Origin: Prochlorococcus sp. AG-363-K07
GTDB taxonomy: Bacteria > Cyanobacteriota > Cyanobacteriia > PCC-6307 > Cyanobiaceae
Assembly (NCBI GenBank): GCA_003280225.1
Contig: QCFO01000003.1
Span: 1 to 64,000 of the forward strand
DNA length: 64,000 nucleotides
Reading direction: 5' to 3'
Below are positions 35,501 through 46,000 of the stretch, piece by piece. The notes under the pieces are model-generated. The model did no database searches, was not told where the DNA came from, and worked only from the letters and a program-made list of their open reading frames with translations. Within the stretch, counting starts at the first letter, position 1. Every line of letters begins with the position of its first letter. The position numbers and the translations under genes are program-made.

Positions 35501-36611
35501 GGGCAACCATATATGGACGATTGAGCATTTTAAGAGCTTCAATCGCTTTAGGATGATCCTGTCTTGCAGGACCTCCAACTAGCGCAAATCCTGTAAGAGA
35601 AACGACCCCATCCACAAGTGGATTTTTGGGATTTAATGGATCAAAGAAAAAAGCGTTAACAGGCTTAGAAAAATCTAGGCCACCACAAAAGATTGGTATT
35701 ACTCTTGCCCCTCTGTATTCAAGCTCCTGAATAATCGCAACATAATGCGCTTCATCACCAGTAACTATATGACTTCTTTGCAAAACAAGACCAATAACTG
35801 GACCTTGCTTTGCCTTTGCAGATAAATCATTTCTGCTTTCATTCCAATTTAGATACTCTTTGATGTCCTCAAACATAGTTGGAGCTAAAGGATGCCATAT
35901 TCCTAGGTCAGGAAAAACCTGGGGTTCTGATATATCGAGATCTTCTTCTGTGCCCAATTCACTTGAGGCAAAAACATATTTGTTAGCAAGCATCAAAAGA
36001 AAGTTTCTTAAATTATCTGGAGTTCCACCAAGCCAATACTGAAAGCTAAGCATGAAGCTTCTGGCATCCTGCGCTTTATCAACAGGGAGGAACTTTAATA
36101 TTGCCGGAAGAGTATTTAGAAGCTTCAGCATTGAATCCTGGAAAGCTGCCCCTCCAGACTCTTTTCGCTTCTTCATAAAGTCTCCAATTATGCTCTTCGT
36201 CTGACCAAGCTGGGACATAGAAAATGTTCCCAGTTTGTTCAGTCTCATTACCTCCGGCATTGATGGAAAGACCACTGATGCCTTGAGTCTTTCTTTATGA
36301 GGTTCAACAGCTTCTACTACTTTTTGAGCTAGATCCTCGATGAAAATCAAAGATGCTATAAACACATCTGCATTAGCCACGTCATCCTTGAAAGATTGAT
36401 AATTCTCCGGTGCTCGTAACTCTTCGATCAGATAACCATTTAGTTCAATGCCTATAGGACCATCTTGTGAATTAAGGGATTTGGCAGCCTCTGTTAAAGC
36501 ATTTTGGTATTGCGGTTCTAAAACGACATATACGGCCTTCATCACGGCCTTGTGCTTGTTGCTCTGTGCAGGTGAGACTCTGCGATTAGCTGAGCGAACC
36601 TGCGTAAACAT
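32598..36611 (-). CDS. chlH: magnesium chelatase subunit H
   Basis: The 1337-residue large subunit of the ATP-dependent chelatase that inserts magnesium into protoporphyrin IX, the branch point to (divinyl) chlorophyll. The N-terminus [20 protein letters not shown] followed by [18 protein letters not shown] is the cyanobacterial ChlH start. The CobN-like core includes [22 protein letters not shown] 36611 diverges from dapB across about 115 bases. Subunits I and D are not in the window. It is likely co-regulated with light and pigment demand, which the sequence alone does not show. Confidence 0.98.
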   Translation of the reverse strand: MFTQVRSANRRVSPAQSNKHKAVMKAVYVVLEPQYQNALTEAAKSLNSQDGPIGIELNGYLIEELRAPENYQSFKDDVANADVFIASLIFIEDLAQKVVEAVEPHKERLKASVVFPSMPEVMRLNKLGTFSMSQLGQTKSIIGDFMKKRKESGGAAFQDSMLKLLNTLPAILKFLPVDKAQDARSFMLSFQYWLGGTPDNLRNFLLMLANKYVFASSELGTEEDLDISEPQVFPDLGIWHPLAPTMFEDIKEYLNWNESRNDLSAKAKQGPVIGLVLQRSHIVTGDEAHYVAIIQELEYRGARVIPIFCGGLDFSKPVNAFFFDPLNPKNPLVDGVVSLTGFALVGGPARQDHPKAIEALKMLNRPYMVALPLVFQTTQEWEGSDLGLHPVQVALQIAIPELDGAIEPIVLSGRDDATGKAHTLQDRVDAIAERAIRWSSLRIKARSEKKLAITVFSFPPDKGNVGTAAYLDVFGSIHRVLQEMKLKGYGVADLPKDPKSLMEALINDPEALEGSPELSIAHKMTVQEYESLTPYSDRLEENWGKPPGNLNTDGQNLLIYGRHFGNVFVGVQPTFGYEGDPMRLLYSRSASPHHGFAAYYTYLEKIWGADAVLHFGTHGSLEFMPGKQMGMSETCYPDSLIGGLPNLYYYAANNPSEATIAKRRGYASTISYLTPPAENAGLYKGLKELSELVGSYQQLREGGRGVQIVNAIVETARQCNLDQDVNLPDKDASELDLDSRDSIVGSIYKQLMEIESRLLPCGLHTIGKPPTAEEAIATLVSISALEREDQNLRSLPSLLAESKGRNIEDIYKGNNDGILNDVELNKSITEASRDAVSSLVLSLTGRDKRVNMKKSFITVIKEFLKRFGFKFPDPWLNSCTKSGFTNVDSNELDKLFKYLRFCLEQICADKEMESLLKALDGDYVLPGPGGDPIRNPGVLPSGKNIHALDPQSIPTTAAVAAAKGVVDKLIERQKEEQGTWPETIACVLWGTDNIKTYGESLAQILWFVGVKPKPDSVGRVNKLELIPLEELGRPRIDVVVNCSGVFRDLFINQMALIDQAVKMAAEADESPEDNFVRKHAMEQAKAEGTTIREAACRVFSNASGSYSSNVNLAVENSTWEEEGELQEMYLSRKTYAFNADNPGEMNQNREVFESVMKTADVTFQNLDSSEISLTDVSHYFDSDPTNLIKNLREDGKAPSSYIADTTTANAQVRSLSETIRLDSRTKLLNPKWYEGMLNSGYEGVREVSNRLNYTLGWSATSGQVDNFVYEESNETFINDPEMRKRLMEMNPHSFRRIVGTLLEVNGRGYWETSDENIDRLKELYQEVEDKIEGVDKE

Positions 36612-36726
36612 AGTTAGTTTTATATATTGCGCACAAGCCTAAGGTTCTGTAGGCCATTAACGTGGCAATTTATAGGACCGTGTAACAAGAAAACCAACGC
36701 CACCATCAATCCAGACCAAAATCGAA

Positions 36727-37578
36727 ATGAAATCAAGCCAATCTCAGCAAATCCCTGTTGTAGTTGCAGGAGCCTTAGGCAAGATGGGAGTAGAAGTGAT
36801 TAAAGCAATTAATTCATCATCAGATTGCTTTCTAGCAGGAGCAGTTGACAAAGATACTGACAGAATTGGTAGAGATATAGGAAGTGAAGCTGGGTTGGGC
36901 CTTATGGATGTTCTGGTGACTGATGACCTTGAAGCTACTCTTTGTAGTGTCAGTCAAGAAGCACAAAGGAATTCTGAAAATATTGGTGCTGTACTTGTAG
37001 ATTTTACACATCCAAAAGTGGTTTACGAGCACACACGCGCTGCAATAGCCTACGGAGTACATCCAGTAATTGGTACAACAGGATTAACCACAGAGCAGAT
37101 TATTGATCTACAACAATTTGCTTCCAAAGCTTCTGTAGGCACTGCCATTATTCCTAACTTTTCTATTGGCATGGTTCTCCTTCAGCAAGCTGCTGCTGCC
37201 GCTGCATCGTTTTACAACTTTGCTGAGCTAATTGAGCTTCACCACAATCAGAAGGTAGATGCTCCGAGCGGAACTTGTATTAAAACAGCCGAATTAATTG
37301 AAGAGATAGGTAAGAACTTTAATAAAACGGATAATAAAGAATCTGTATCACTAAAGGGATCTAGAGGAGGTCAACGTGAAAGTGGTTTGAGACTTCACTC
37401 GATCCGTTTGCCAGGATTAGTTGCACATCAAGAAGTAATGTTTGGAGGACCTGGGGAGACATATACTCTGAAACATGACACAATTGATAGGTCTGCATAT
37501 ATGCCAGGAGTTTTACTGACAATACGAAAGGTAATAACCCTAAAAGGATTGATATACGGCCTAGAAAAAATTCTTTAA
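36727..37578 (+). CDS. dapB: 4-hydroxy-tetrahydrodipicolinate reductase
   Basis: A 283-residue NAD(P)H-dependent reductase of the lysine/diaminopimelate pathway, needed for peptidoglycan. The Rossmann turn is GALGKMG (15-21). The catalytic region [14 protein letters not shown] (170-183) holds the proton-donor histidine and Lys176. GTTGL (116-120) and FSIGMVLL follow the family. ATG 36727 diverges from chlH. The next gene follows after 11 bases and may be co-transcribed. Confidence 0.96.
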   Translation: MKSSQSQQIPVVVAGALGKMGVEVIKAINSSSDCFLAGAVDKDTDRIGRDIGSEAGLGLMDVLVTDDLEATLCSVSQEAQRNSENIGAVLVDFTHPKVVYEHTRAAIAYGVHPVIGTTGLTTEQIIDLQQFASKASVGTAIIPNFSIGMVLLQQAAAAAASFYNFAELIELHHNQKVDAPSGTCIKTAELIEEIGKNFNKTDNKESVSLKGSRGGQRESGLRLHSIRLPGLVAHQEVMFGGPGETYTLKHDTIDRSAYMPGVLLTIRKVITLKGLIYGLEKIL

Positions 37579-37589
37579 CTATCTACTAA

Positions 37590-38234
37590 ATGTTAGTACC
37601 AATTAAACAAGGAGAATTGAATAAATTAGTGCCGGCTGTAGCTACTGGTAATCAGTTTCGTGAGGCATTAGGAAATCCTCAAAAGATTCTTCAAAGGGTA
37701 CTAATTTCATCTATAGGTGGGGTTATAACGCTTTTAATCAGCCAAGGCCAGGTTGGCAGTCAGTTCTTTTCTCTATGGCTAATAATTGGTGTTGGGTTCC
37801 TTTTGTATTTACTTTGGGGACCGATTATTGAAGCTGGCCAAAAAAACTCAAAAATAAGAAAGTACCCATATGTAGCTATCTTCTATGGCCAAGTCGCTAA
37901 TATTTATACACGCGAACGTATAGAGAACCGACAGGAACAAGCTAACCGGGTTGGGGAGCTAGAGATAGTTGAGAATAGAAGGACTTGGATCTTCCTTGAA
38001 TTAGAGGATGAGGATGGATATCTGGGTGATATTGCGTTTCCAATGGATAAAGTCCATGAATCTATCAGAATAGGATCGCAAGTAAGATGTTTAGTATTTA
38101 GCCAGTCTAGAGATTTCAGCAAAATAGCTGCATTAACTGACGCGTGGCTTCCTCTACAAAGGCTTTGGGTAGGAGAATATCCTTATTTGTTGAGACCAGC
38201 TTTTATAGAGTTATGTCAACTAAGAAGTAGGTGA
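37590..38234 (+). CDS. conserved cyanobacterial membrane protein
   Basis: 214 residues. After a polar N-terminus, two hydrophobic helices (about 37-55 and 62-80) form a hairpin, followed by a soluble C-terminal half with a charged patch (RERIENRQEQANRVGEL) and WIFLELEDEDGYLGDIAFP. The arrangement looks like a two-helix anchor bearing a cytoplasmic or lumenal domain. I do not know its function. It sits 11 bases after dapB. Confidence 0.78.
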   Translation: MLVPIKQGELNKLVPAVATGNQFREALGNPQKILQRVLISSIGGVITLLISQGQVGSQFFSLWLIIGVGFLLYLLWGPIIEAGQKNSKIRKYPYVAIFYGQVANIYTRERIENRQEQANRVGELEIVENRRTWIFLELEDEDGYLGDIAFPMDKVHESIRIGSQVRCLVFSQSRDFSKIAALTDAWLPLQRLWVGEYPYLLRPAFIELCQLRSR

Positions 38235-38325
38235 GTAAATTAGAATTGCCCCAAGAATTTTTTTCGTTAGGAATTTCTCATTTAAGCTTACTTAAATGGA
38301 AAAGTTTTCCTTGTATTGAGTTTCC

Positions 38326-39486
38326 ATGCAAAATAACATGAAGATTGATATTATTGGTGCAGGACCTACAGGTTCCTTGTTAGCTATTGGATTGTCAAAT
38401 GCTGGAGCACAAGTCTACATTCACGATATAAATGAGGCAGACCAAATAATTAATAGGTCTAGGGTATATGCGCTCACAAATTCAACTAAAGATCTTTTTA
38501 TTCGATTAGGAATATGGGACGATTTAAGGAATCATCTAAATCCATTTCACAAATTAATTATAAGAGACGACCTATTATCACAAGATGTCTCTTTCCTACC
38601 AAGGGATCTGCCTAGAGCGTTACCTAAACAGAATGAACTTGGATGGATCATTGAACATAAGAATCTGATGAGATTTCTAATAATGAAGTTAGACAGAATG
38701 AAAGGTATAAATTGCGAATTAGGACAAGCTACAGATTCTATAAATTCGGATTCAGATTTCGTAATTGCAGCAGATGGAAGTAATTCAGGCTCTAGGAAGA
38801 TTTGGGGGATCAAGAGCAATGGATGGATTTACAGACAATCATGCCTAACTACAAAGATTCTGATCAGAGGCGCAGATTCAAGAACGGCTTATGAAATTTT
38901 TAGAGACGAAGGTCCTCTAGCGATACTACCTCTAGGTGGATCAAAGTTTCAAATTATTTGGAGCGCCCCTAACAAAATATGCCTTGAACGCAGTGATTTA
39001 GATAGCCCTCAATTTCTTGATAGGTTGGCCTGTGTTCTTCCATACGAACTTGAGCCAGATATGTTACTAAGTAAGCCAAAAATATTTCCAACGGCCTGTT
39101 TGATCTCAAATACCTTTGCACAAGGGAAAAAAATTCTCGTAGGTGAATCTGGACATATGTGTCATCCAGTCGGAGGGCAAGGGCTTAATCTTTGTCTACG
39201 GGATGTTCATGAGATAATCTCACTAATAAAAATCTACAAAACTAAATATCATGAAAAAGAAATAATTACTCATAGGTATAATAGAAATAGAATATTTGAT
39301 GTATACTTTGTATGTTTCCTTACAGATTTCTTAGTAAAATTTTACTCAAATAAGCACGTTGTATTATTTCCTACTCGATTCCTAATAATGTGGCTTATGA
39401 AGAGAAACAGAGCCTTAAGAAGACTTATACTTAGAATTATGTCATGGGGTATACTGACACAAAAAAGGATTCGTGTCACAATTTAA
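38326..39486 (+). CDS. FAD-dependent monooxygenase, UbiH/Coq6-like
   Basis: 386 residues; ATG 38326 or ATG 38338 (MKIDIIGAGPTGSLLA) may be used. The FAD dinucleotide motif GAGPTGS, the ADGSNS active-side motif and the late VGESGHMCHPVGGQGLNLCL place it with the UbiH hydroxylases. The last motif normally has Asp (GDAAH); here Glu replaces it. Candidate substrates are quinones or aromatic isoprenoids such as plastoquinone precursors, but this is inference. A basic C-terminal tail follows residue 340. Confidence 0.82.
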   Translation: MQNNMKIDIIGAGPTGSLLAIGLSNAGAQVYIHDINEADQIINRSRVYALTNSTKDLFIRLGIWDDLRNHLNPFHKLIIRDDLLSQDVSFLPRDLPRALPKQNELGWIIEHKNLMRFLIMKLDRMKGINCELGQATDSINSDSDFVIAADGSNSGSRKIWGIKSNGWIYRQSCLTTKILIRGADSRTAYEIFRDEGPLAILPLGGSKFQIIWSAPNKICLERSDLDSPQFLDRLACVLPYELEPDMLLSKPKIFPTACLISNTFAQGKKILVGESGHMCHPVGGQGLNLCLRDVHEIISLIKIYKTKYHEKEIITHRYNRNRIFDVYFVCFLTDFLVKFYSNKHVVLFPTRFLIMWLMKRNRALRRLILRIMSWGILTQKRIRVTI

Positions 39487-39504
39487 CCACTAAATAGTAA
39501 GGTT

Positions 39505-39717
39505 ATGATCATAACGAGTCATGAACAACCAGAACCAACTGTCCAGCTCAAGAACTTTTTAGAGCAAAAGATCGGCTTAACTGAAAATGCCTTAAACTTA
39601 GGAATTCGTCAATCACATCTGGAGCAAGCACCATTACCTATTGTGTTATGGAGCTTCGGACTATTATCCCTAGAACAATATCAACAAGTTCAGGACTGGC
39701 AAATTCAGAATCAGTAA
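39505..39717 (+). CDS. DUF2949 small protein
   Basis: 70 residues. The core LGIRQSHLEQAPLPIVLWSF is characteristic of the cyanobacterial DUF2949 family, with GLLSLEQYQQVQDW at the end. It is soluble and probably regulatory or structural; its function is not known. It overlaps the convergent apt gene by seven bases at the 3' end. Confidence 0.88.
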   Translation: MIITSHEQPEPTVQLKNFLEQKIGLTENALNLGIRQSHLEQAPLPIVLWSFGLLSLEQYQQVQDWQIQNQ

Positions 39718-40235
39718 TGTATAAGGGACATAATCTCAATACCATTGGGCAAGTTGTCCCGTCCATTTAAATTATCTAGCTCTATTATAAAACCAAATCC
39801 GCAGATTACAGCTCCATTGCAAGTTATAAGCTCCCCTGCTGCCTGGGCAGTATTCCCAGTTGCTAATAGATCATCAACTATCAGCACTCTAGAATGAGCT
39901 TTTAATGAATTAACTTTGATTTCAAGTATATCTTGACCATATTCAAGGTCATATGACCTTGAATATGTCAATCCAGGTAGTTTTCCTTTTTTTCGTACTG
40001 GAATAAAAGGAATTTCTTTCATAGCAGAAAGAGATACTCCAACTAGAAAACCTCTTGCTTCAATTCCAGCTATAATATCTGGCTGCAATTGATCACATAG
40101 CCCTCCTAATTGATTTATAGCCGAATTCCACACTTGTGAATTTAGAAGCATTGGGGAAATATCACGAAATAAAATACCTGGCTTTGGGAAGTCAGGAAAA
40201 GTTTCTATGTATTCAGAAAGATTAAAACTATTCAT
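39711..40235 (-). CDS. apt: adenine phosphoribosyltransferase
   Basis: A 174-residue purine salvage enzyme converting adenine and PRPP to AMP. The PRPP loop is VLIVDDLLATGNTA, with AGIEARGFLVG and the family SYDLEYG stretch. ATG 40235 is the start (MNSFNLSEYIETFPDFPKPG). Inside the coding region 39938-39967 form a perfect 30-base palindrome that overlaps the SYDLEYG codons. It stands alone, diverging from DUF3038. Confidence 0.96.
   Translation of the reverse strand: MNSFNLSEYIETFPDFPKPGILFRDISPMLLNSQVWNSAINQLGGLCDQLQPDIIAGIEARGFLVGVSLSAMKEIPFIPVRKKGKLPGLTYSRSYDLEYGQDILEIKVNSLKAHSRVLIVDDLLATGNTAQAAGELITCNGAVICGFGFIIELDNLNGRDNLPNGIEIMSLIHY
39938..39967. repeat. 30-base perfect palindrome inside apt
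   Basis: The left arm CATATTCAAGGTCAT is followed directly by its reverse complement. With a one-base bulge the pairing extends to TTGA/TCAA on the outside. It lies in the codons for YSRSYDLEYG, so part of it is forced by the protein. As RNA it would fold into a long stem of up to about 13-17 base pairs. Confidence 0.8.
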
Positions 40236-40315
40236 AACTCAGCGTATACGTGTGCGATTTGTAAAACCAAACACATAATAGTGAATTTAGCAATTAAATC
40301 TGCCAGTATCAGAGT

Positions 40316-40921
40316 ATGAATCAATCATCCTTGAACAATTCACAGATTTCCTTTTCAACAGGAAGGGGAGTTAACAAGCTTGGTAAGGCTGCTACTCATT
40401 ATTCAACATCACAGGTTTTAGGTAGAAGGGGCTTAGAACGATTAGACATGCTTTTGCTAGTAATCGAATCTCTAGATCTCAATGGAAGTCAAGCTATGGT
40501 ATGGACCTCAAAAAAGATGGGACTTGATACGAAATTGCCAAATGCCGTCGAAGTTTGGAAATTCAGATGTCACAATCCGCTAAGGAAGGCAACAAGACGA
40601 GGTGTACTGAATAGTTCGGAATCGGATTCACTAATTTTGTTGGTTTGTGCAATGTCAGAAAGGCTATATCCAATTTTGAGGCAATTAGTCTCCTCGAAAG
40701 AACCAAGAGAAATCAATGAGGAACGGTGGAATCAATTATCAACGAGGTTAAAGGACCTTGTCAGTGAAAGATTTAACAAAAGACGGGGCGCTGTACAAGC
40801 TCTATTAGCCTCTGAAAAACCGTACAACTCTATTCGCCAGCTTGTATTATCCTTAAGTCTCTGTGCTGGCTCAGGTGGTTTTGATCGTCTTAAAGCAAGC
40901 CTTCATGATGTAACTATTTAG
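40316..40921 (+). CDS. DUF3038 protein
   Basis: 201 residues, helical, without membrane segments. The first 40 residues are polar and probably disordered, and RRGLERLDMLLLVIESLDLNG starts the domain. Paired with DUF4335 12 bases downstream, which is the usual partner in cyanobacteria. The function is unknown; the pairing suggests a complex. Confidence 0.86.
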   Translation: MNQSSLNNSQISFSTGRGVNKLGKAATHYSTSQVLGRRGLERLDMLLLVIESLDLNGSQAMVWTSKKMGLDTKLPNAVEVWKFRCHNPLRKATRRGVLNSSESDSLILLVCAMSERLYPILRQLVSSKEPREINEERWNQLSTRLKDLVSERFNKRRGAVQALLASEKPYNSIRQLVLSLSLCAGSGGFDRLKASLHDVTI

Positions 40922-40932
40922 AAAAAGATGCC

Positions 40933-41532
40933 ATGAGAAATACCATTAGTTACATTCATAATTCCTCTAAACTAACTCTAGAGGGATTACCAGATCTCTC
41001 CCTTAATCAAGATAATGGTTCCATTGGAATTTTATCCAACTGGCAATTACAGATTGTAGGTCTAACTGAACTAGAAGGTAAACGTGAGCATCTAGAACAG
41101 CTAATGAATGTTGTTTATCCATATGCTCGCCATCTGGTTTCGAGTGTCAAAAAAACCTTTGGAGAATTAAAAGATCCAGTTGCCATATCCTCAAATAATT
41201 CTTATCACCAAATAATGCTAAGAAGTAGCAAGCCAGGAATAGCACCAATGGAACTTCAATTAGATGATGCTGAATTATCAGATTTGTTAAGATGCTTAGA
41301 TGACTTAATCAATGACCAACGCGTACTTTTAACCTGGAACATTCCCCGATCAATACCCTTATCACGTCGTGAAATAATTGGTAAACTTCCAATACTACAA
41401 AGATTTACAGCCCCCGTCTTAGGAATAACTACAATGCTTTTCTGCTGCTTGATCTTCTCTGTAATTCCTACACCTCAGAGAGAGAGTGCTGGCGAAAATT
41501 ACTTGGATAATACTGATTTAATTCAAAACTAA
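40933..41532 (+). CDS. DUF4335 protein with C-terminal membrane anchor
   Basis: 199 residues. The domain begins TISYIHNSSKLTLEGLPDLS, includes GILSNWQLQIVGL, and closes with one hydrophobic helix (about 156-176, PVLGITTMLFCCLIFS) before a short tail. It starts 12 bases after DUF3038. Probable membrane tether for its partner; no enzymatic motif is visible. Confidence 0.86.
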   Translation: MRNTISYIHNSSKLTLEGLPDLSLNQDNGSIGILSNWQLQIVGLTELEGKREHLEQLMNVVYPYARHLVSSVKKTFGELKDPVAISSNNSYHQIMLRSSKPGIAPMELQLDDAELSDLLRCLDDLINDQRVLLTWNIPRSIPLSRREIIGKLPILQRFTAPVLGITTMLFCCLIFSVIPTPQRESAGENYLDNTDLIQN

Positions 41533-41655
41533 AATAGCAAATTTGTAGAACGATATATTTCACTATATGCGTTGATTTGACTCATTCGTGACATTCACTT
41601 AAATACTGTTATTATAAATTGTATATAGAATTTCATTATTAATAGGAGTTCATAA

Positions 41656-42018
41656 ATGGCTCCGATAAGAACCAATCAAAATAGAACATACAGGAGGGTA
41701 TTCCATAAACCCAACAGGAGACCTGCTTCCATTATCAGGTTGTCAATTGAATCCTTCTCGATGACATTAGTTGGTAGCAGCATAATATTTTTTCTAGATT
41801 CTTTGGAGGATAGAATGAGATATTTTATGAAATTACCTATTTTGTTTACTGATATTTTCAATGGGGTAAGGCAGATATTTCTAAGCTTGATAGGTGTTAG
41901 CTCGTCATTGCTTATAGTAATACTTCTTATGTTGAGTTTGATTCTTCTGACTGGCGGGATCTGGCGTTTCTTGAAACTGATAGCCTTGCTAAAAACCAAT
42001 ATAAGGAAAAAATATTGA
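41656..42018 (+). CDS. small membrane protein, hypothetical
   Basis: 120 residues from ATG 41656 behind GGAG. A basic N-terminus (RTNQNRTYRRVFHKPNRRP) leads to one hydrophobic segment (about 38-49), a short loop and a strong C-terminal double helix (about 74-105), ending in KTNIRKKY. The basic N-terminus suggests the cytoplasmic side. The family is not recognised. Confidence 0.65.
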   Translation: MAPIRTNQNRTYRRVFHKPNRRPASIIRLSIESFSMTLVGSSIIFFLDSLEDRMRYFMKLPILFTDIFNGVRQIFLSLIGVSSSLLIVILLMLSLILLTGGIWRFLKLIALLKTNIRKKY

Positions 42019-42069
42019 TATTCTTCCCTTATATAATAACAGTATATTCACAACTATTAGAACAATAAA

Positions 42070-42447
42070 ATGAAAAGGACTAGCAACTATTCACGATTTG
42101 TCGCTCTCCTATCTCTTCTTACATCAACATTTGGGGTAGTAATGTTATATTTATATAATTCACCGAGTTGGATTCCAGCAGGGATATGTTATATGACAAT
42201 TGCATCTTTCATGCTTACTGGACTAAAGCCCCTTTCAATTAGTTTACGAGAGCAACATATACCCAATTATATCTACTTAATAATAGGTATTGTGCTAAGT
42301 TTTTGTTACTTCTTACTCAGTATGTACGGACTAATAGTGTTTATAGATCTCCTCCCTCTGGCCGATAAGAGCTTTTCATTCTATCCAGTTATTGCCTTTT
42401 CATTTGTATTACTAAGTGTGTGTATTGGCATATTTCAGGAAAATTAG
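42070..42447 (+). CDS. small membrane protein, hypothetical
   Basis: 125 residues with about four hydrophobic segments (12-30, 35-52, 67-92, 100-122) and little loop length, a compact polytopic protein. It follows the previous membrane gene by 51 bases. No family or motif is identified. The two may be a pair. Confidence 0.68.
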   Translation: MKRTSNYSRFVALLSLLTSTFGVVMLYLYNSPSWIPAGICYMTIASFMLTGLKPLSISLREQHIPNYIYLIIGIVLSFCYFLLSMYGLIVFIDLLPLADKSFSFYPVIAFSFVLLSVCIGIFQEN

Positions 42448-42553
42448 CCATTATTAAAAGAACAATCAGATAGTGGTCATTTAATATATATTCACTCAAG
42501 GGCTTCTTTTTTTCCCAAGCTGTCTTAGTATATTTATTCTGACAGAATTATTT

Positions 42554-42865
42554 ATGGCTCTATCAATTCTAAAATTTAGTTCAGAAGACTGTGGTACATG
42601 TCACAGGATGAGTCATTACGATTGTTTAGTTACAGAAGAACTTGGCTGTAATTTTGTTAATGTCATGCTTCAGGATACAGAAACCTACAGAAAATACAGA
42701 AGAATCTTGCTAGCACAGTACCCAAACAAAGAAGGTATGGGCTGGCCAACTTATCTACTTGTACAAAACCCTGATTCTGATTTCACTGTTGTTGGTGAAT
42801 TAAAAGGAGGAATGACCAAAGGCGAATTTAGAAATAAGCTGACAAACTTAATTGAAAGTTCCTAA
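42554..42865 (+). CDS. thioredoxin-like protein
   Basis: 103 residues with a thioredoxin fold. The active-site segment is CGTCHRM, a CxxC with Gly-Thr between, near residue 13-16. It is followed by a helix and MGWPTYLLV, which carries the cis-proline. The family is found in picocyanobacteria. Substrate proteins are unknown. It is convergent with mfd. Confidence 0.82.
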   Translation: MALSILKFSSEDCGTCHRMSHYDCLVTEELGCNFVNVMLQDTETYRKYRRILLAQYPNKEGMGWPTYLLVQNPDSDFTVVGELKGGMTKGEFRNKLTNLIESS

Positions 42866-43034
42866 AGCTAACTAATTAAAACGAATTAAGGTCATATTTC
42901 AATTGGATTAAATACAATGGAATGCAGTCAATTTAAATATCAACTTTATTCGCACTGATAGCTAACTTGATCAGAATTATTATTACGGATTGAACCGGCC
43001 ACTGAATAACTGACAATATAAATTTATTGAATCA

Positions 43035-46000
43035 TTAGACTGATAGCACGTTGTTATTCCTTTGCTCTAATTCCTTTTGTAGTTCCAGCTCAGTTTTCCC
43101 ATCTTCGCTTGGAATCTGTTCTTTCATCAAAGATAACCAACTTGATATCTGTTCAATCTGTTTATCATTAGACAACACTCCAAGGCCTCTTGCTGTAACT
43201 ATCGCATTTCTACCCTTTTCCTGTTTATAAATTAATCTAGAATGGAGATGATCAGGCAATCCCTTTCTTAACAATCGGAAGGCTTGTTCTTCCATTGTTG
43301 TTTCTAGAACAAGGTTTGCTTTTACTTGTGTTATTCTAGAAAAGCCTGTTTTTCTTGCAAGTAATTTCAATTTCATAACCTCAATTAATGTTGCTACAGC
43401 TGAAGGTATCTGTCCATATTTATCAGTCCATATTGTTGCTAGTTCCACCAGTTGTGCATTTGTGGTGCAATTAGTTGCGTCTCGGTATGCTTGGAACTTT
43501 TCTTCGTTGTCGACAATCCAATCGGCTGGGATAAATGCTGTAACTTGAAGATCTATTTGTGTATCTTCAACGACTGGTATATTCTGACCTTGTAATTCTG
43601 ACAGGCATTCTTGAAGAAGTTCCATATAAAGATCAAATCCTATGGCTTCCATTTGGCCACTTTGTTGAACACCTAGCAGATTTCCAACACCTCTGATTTC
43701 CATATCTCGCATTGCTAGCTGGTATCCACTACCAAGATCTGCAAATTCTTGAATAGCCCTCAAGCGTTGTCGAGCTGTATCACTAAGTGCTGTGTTATTT
43801 GGATAAAATAGCCATGCATGGGCTTGAACACCACTCCTCCCGACTCTCCCTCTTAATTGATACAGCTGGGACAAGCCGAATTTCTGTGAATCTTCTATAA
43901 GAATAGTATTTACTCTAGGTATATCTAAACCACTTTCAACAATTGTGGTACATAACATTAAATCAGCTTCCCCTGAATTAAAAGCAATCATTGCATTTTC
44001 AAGTTGATTCTCAGCCATCTGTCCATGTGCTACTAATACGTTAAGATTAGGAATCATTTGTTTGAGTTTTAGAGCGACATCATCTATACCCTCCACTCTT
44101 GGAACAACATAGAAAATTTGCCCTCCTCTATCTAACTCTTGGCAAATTGCACTTCTAATTATTTCTTCATCAAAAACTGAAATATGAGTTTTAATAGGCC
44201 TTCTAGACGGCGGTGGAGTTGTAATCAGACTCATTTCACGGACTCCTGATAGACTCATATAAAGGGTTCTCGGAATTGGTGTTGCAGAAAGAGTTAATAC
44301 ATCTATATCTTTTTTAATTGATTTGATCTTTTCCTTCTGATTAACACCAAATCTTTGTTCTTCGTCAACAACCAACAGACCTAGGCTATCAAAAACGACA
44401 TTTTTAGACAGAATTTGGTGTGTTCCAACAACAGCATCTATCTTTCCTGCTCTGAGCTCACTCAAGATAACTTTTTTTTCGGCACTAGACTTAAATCTGT
44501 TTAGTAACGAGACTTTGATTGGGTAAGGGGCAAACCTGTCAGATATTGTTCGCCAGTGCTGTTGAGCTAGAACAGTTGTAGGCGCCAATATTGCAGCTTG
44601 TTTACCAGATGTTATAGCCTTAAAAACGGCTCTAATAGCAACTTCGGTCTTTCCATAACCAACATCGCCACAGACCAGTCGGTCCATTGGTTTATCCCTT
44701 TCCATATCCCTCTTTACTTCAACTACAGCTTGTTTTTGATCTGGAGTAGGTTCATATGGGAAGGATTCCTCGAGTTCAAACTGCCAAGGACCATCCGAAG
44801 GAAATGCGTACCCCTTGGTATTATTCCTTTCTGCATAAAGCCTTACCAAGTCAACTGCGAGCTTAGAAATACTTTTCTTGGCCCTTTCCTTTAGATTGCC
44901 CCATGTCTGTCCTCCCATTTTATTAATTTTGGGAGATTTTCCATCAGTTGATCTAAATCGCCCTAGGCTTCCAAGTTGATCAGCCGCAACCCGTAAAATA
45001 CCATCCAAATATTGAACTACTAAGTAATCTCTAATTTCACCTGAGAAAGCATTCTTTTCAATTTTAAGAAACCGTCCAATACCATGGTTTCTATGAACTA
45101 CGTAGTCTCCCTGTTGCATTTTATTTGGGTTTACCTTGCTACTTGAGGCTCTACGTCTTTTCCGTATATAACCTGTTGAAGATAAGCATTGTTGTCCAAA
45201 TATCTCTCTATCTGTAACAAGCAAAACACGCCATACAGGCAGAGTAAAGCCTATTAAATCCGAAGTATTATTACCTTTAAGAGTAGTTGGTGTGTTTTGC
45301 GCAATTAATCTCTCAATAGATGAGAGATCATTACTATTAGGAACGAATCTAGAAATACAATCATGCTCTTCCAACAAAGATACGGTTCGGCTAGGCTGAG
45401 CTGACATAATCCATACGCTGAAATGCTTCTGTACATGTGAACGTATTTCCTGAGAAATCATGCCAAATTGATTTGGATATAAATTCAAGCTTTTACTAGC
45501 TAAGTCGAAACAGTTTTCTGAAGTATTTGCCTCAAATAATTCACTTAGATTAATTACACTAAAGTGGATTAATTCCTTTATACAAGAGGAAAACGATCTA
45601 TGTAAGTTAGGAGGTAGAATTGGTAGTGAATTATCTGCTGATAGAGTTAGTTCATTAATAGTCTCAGAATATATTTCATTTACATGATCCAACCATTTAT
45701 TGCAGTGTTCGATAACACGACGTTTTTCATCAAGAGCAACAAATGTATCCTCAGGAAGATAGTCAAGTAAGCAACATGGACTTGGCCAAGCTAAACCAGT
45801 TAGTCGCTTAGACCCTTTGGGAATTCCTCCTTCTAACAACAAATCCAGATTTTGATTGTCCAGAAGTGTTTGTAAGCCTTCAGGCAGTCTTTGCCTTATT
45901 TCAGAGCAAACAAGACTATTAAATGACGTAGGTGTAATTGTGACACTCTCAAGAGCATCAAGTGACTTCTGACTTACAGGATCAAATTCACGTAATTTGT

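Noticed and set aside
42490-42520. Terminator-like string before the thioredoxin-like gene
   Set aside because: AAGGGCTTCTTTTTTTCCC has a T-run but the flanks do not form a convincing stem in either direction.
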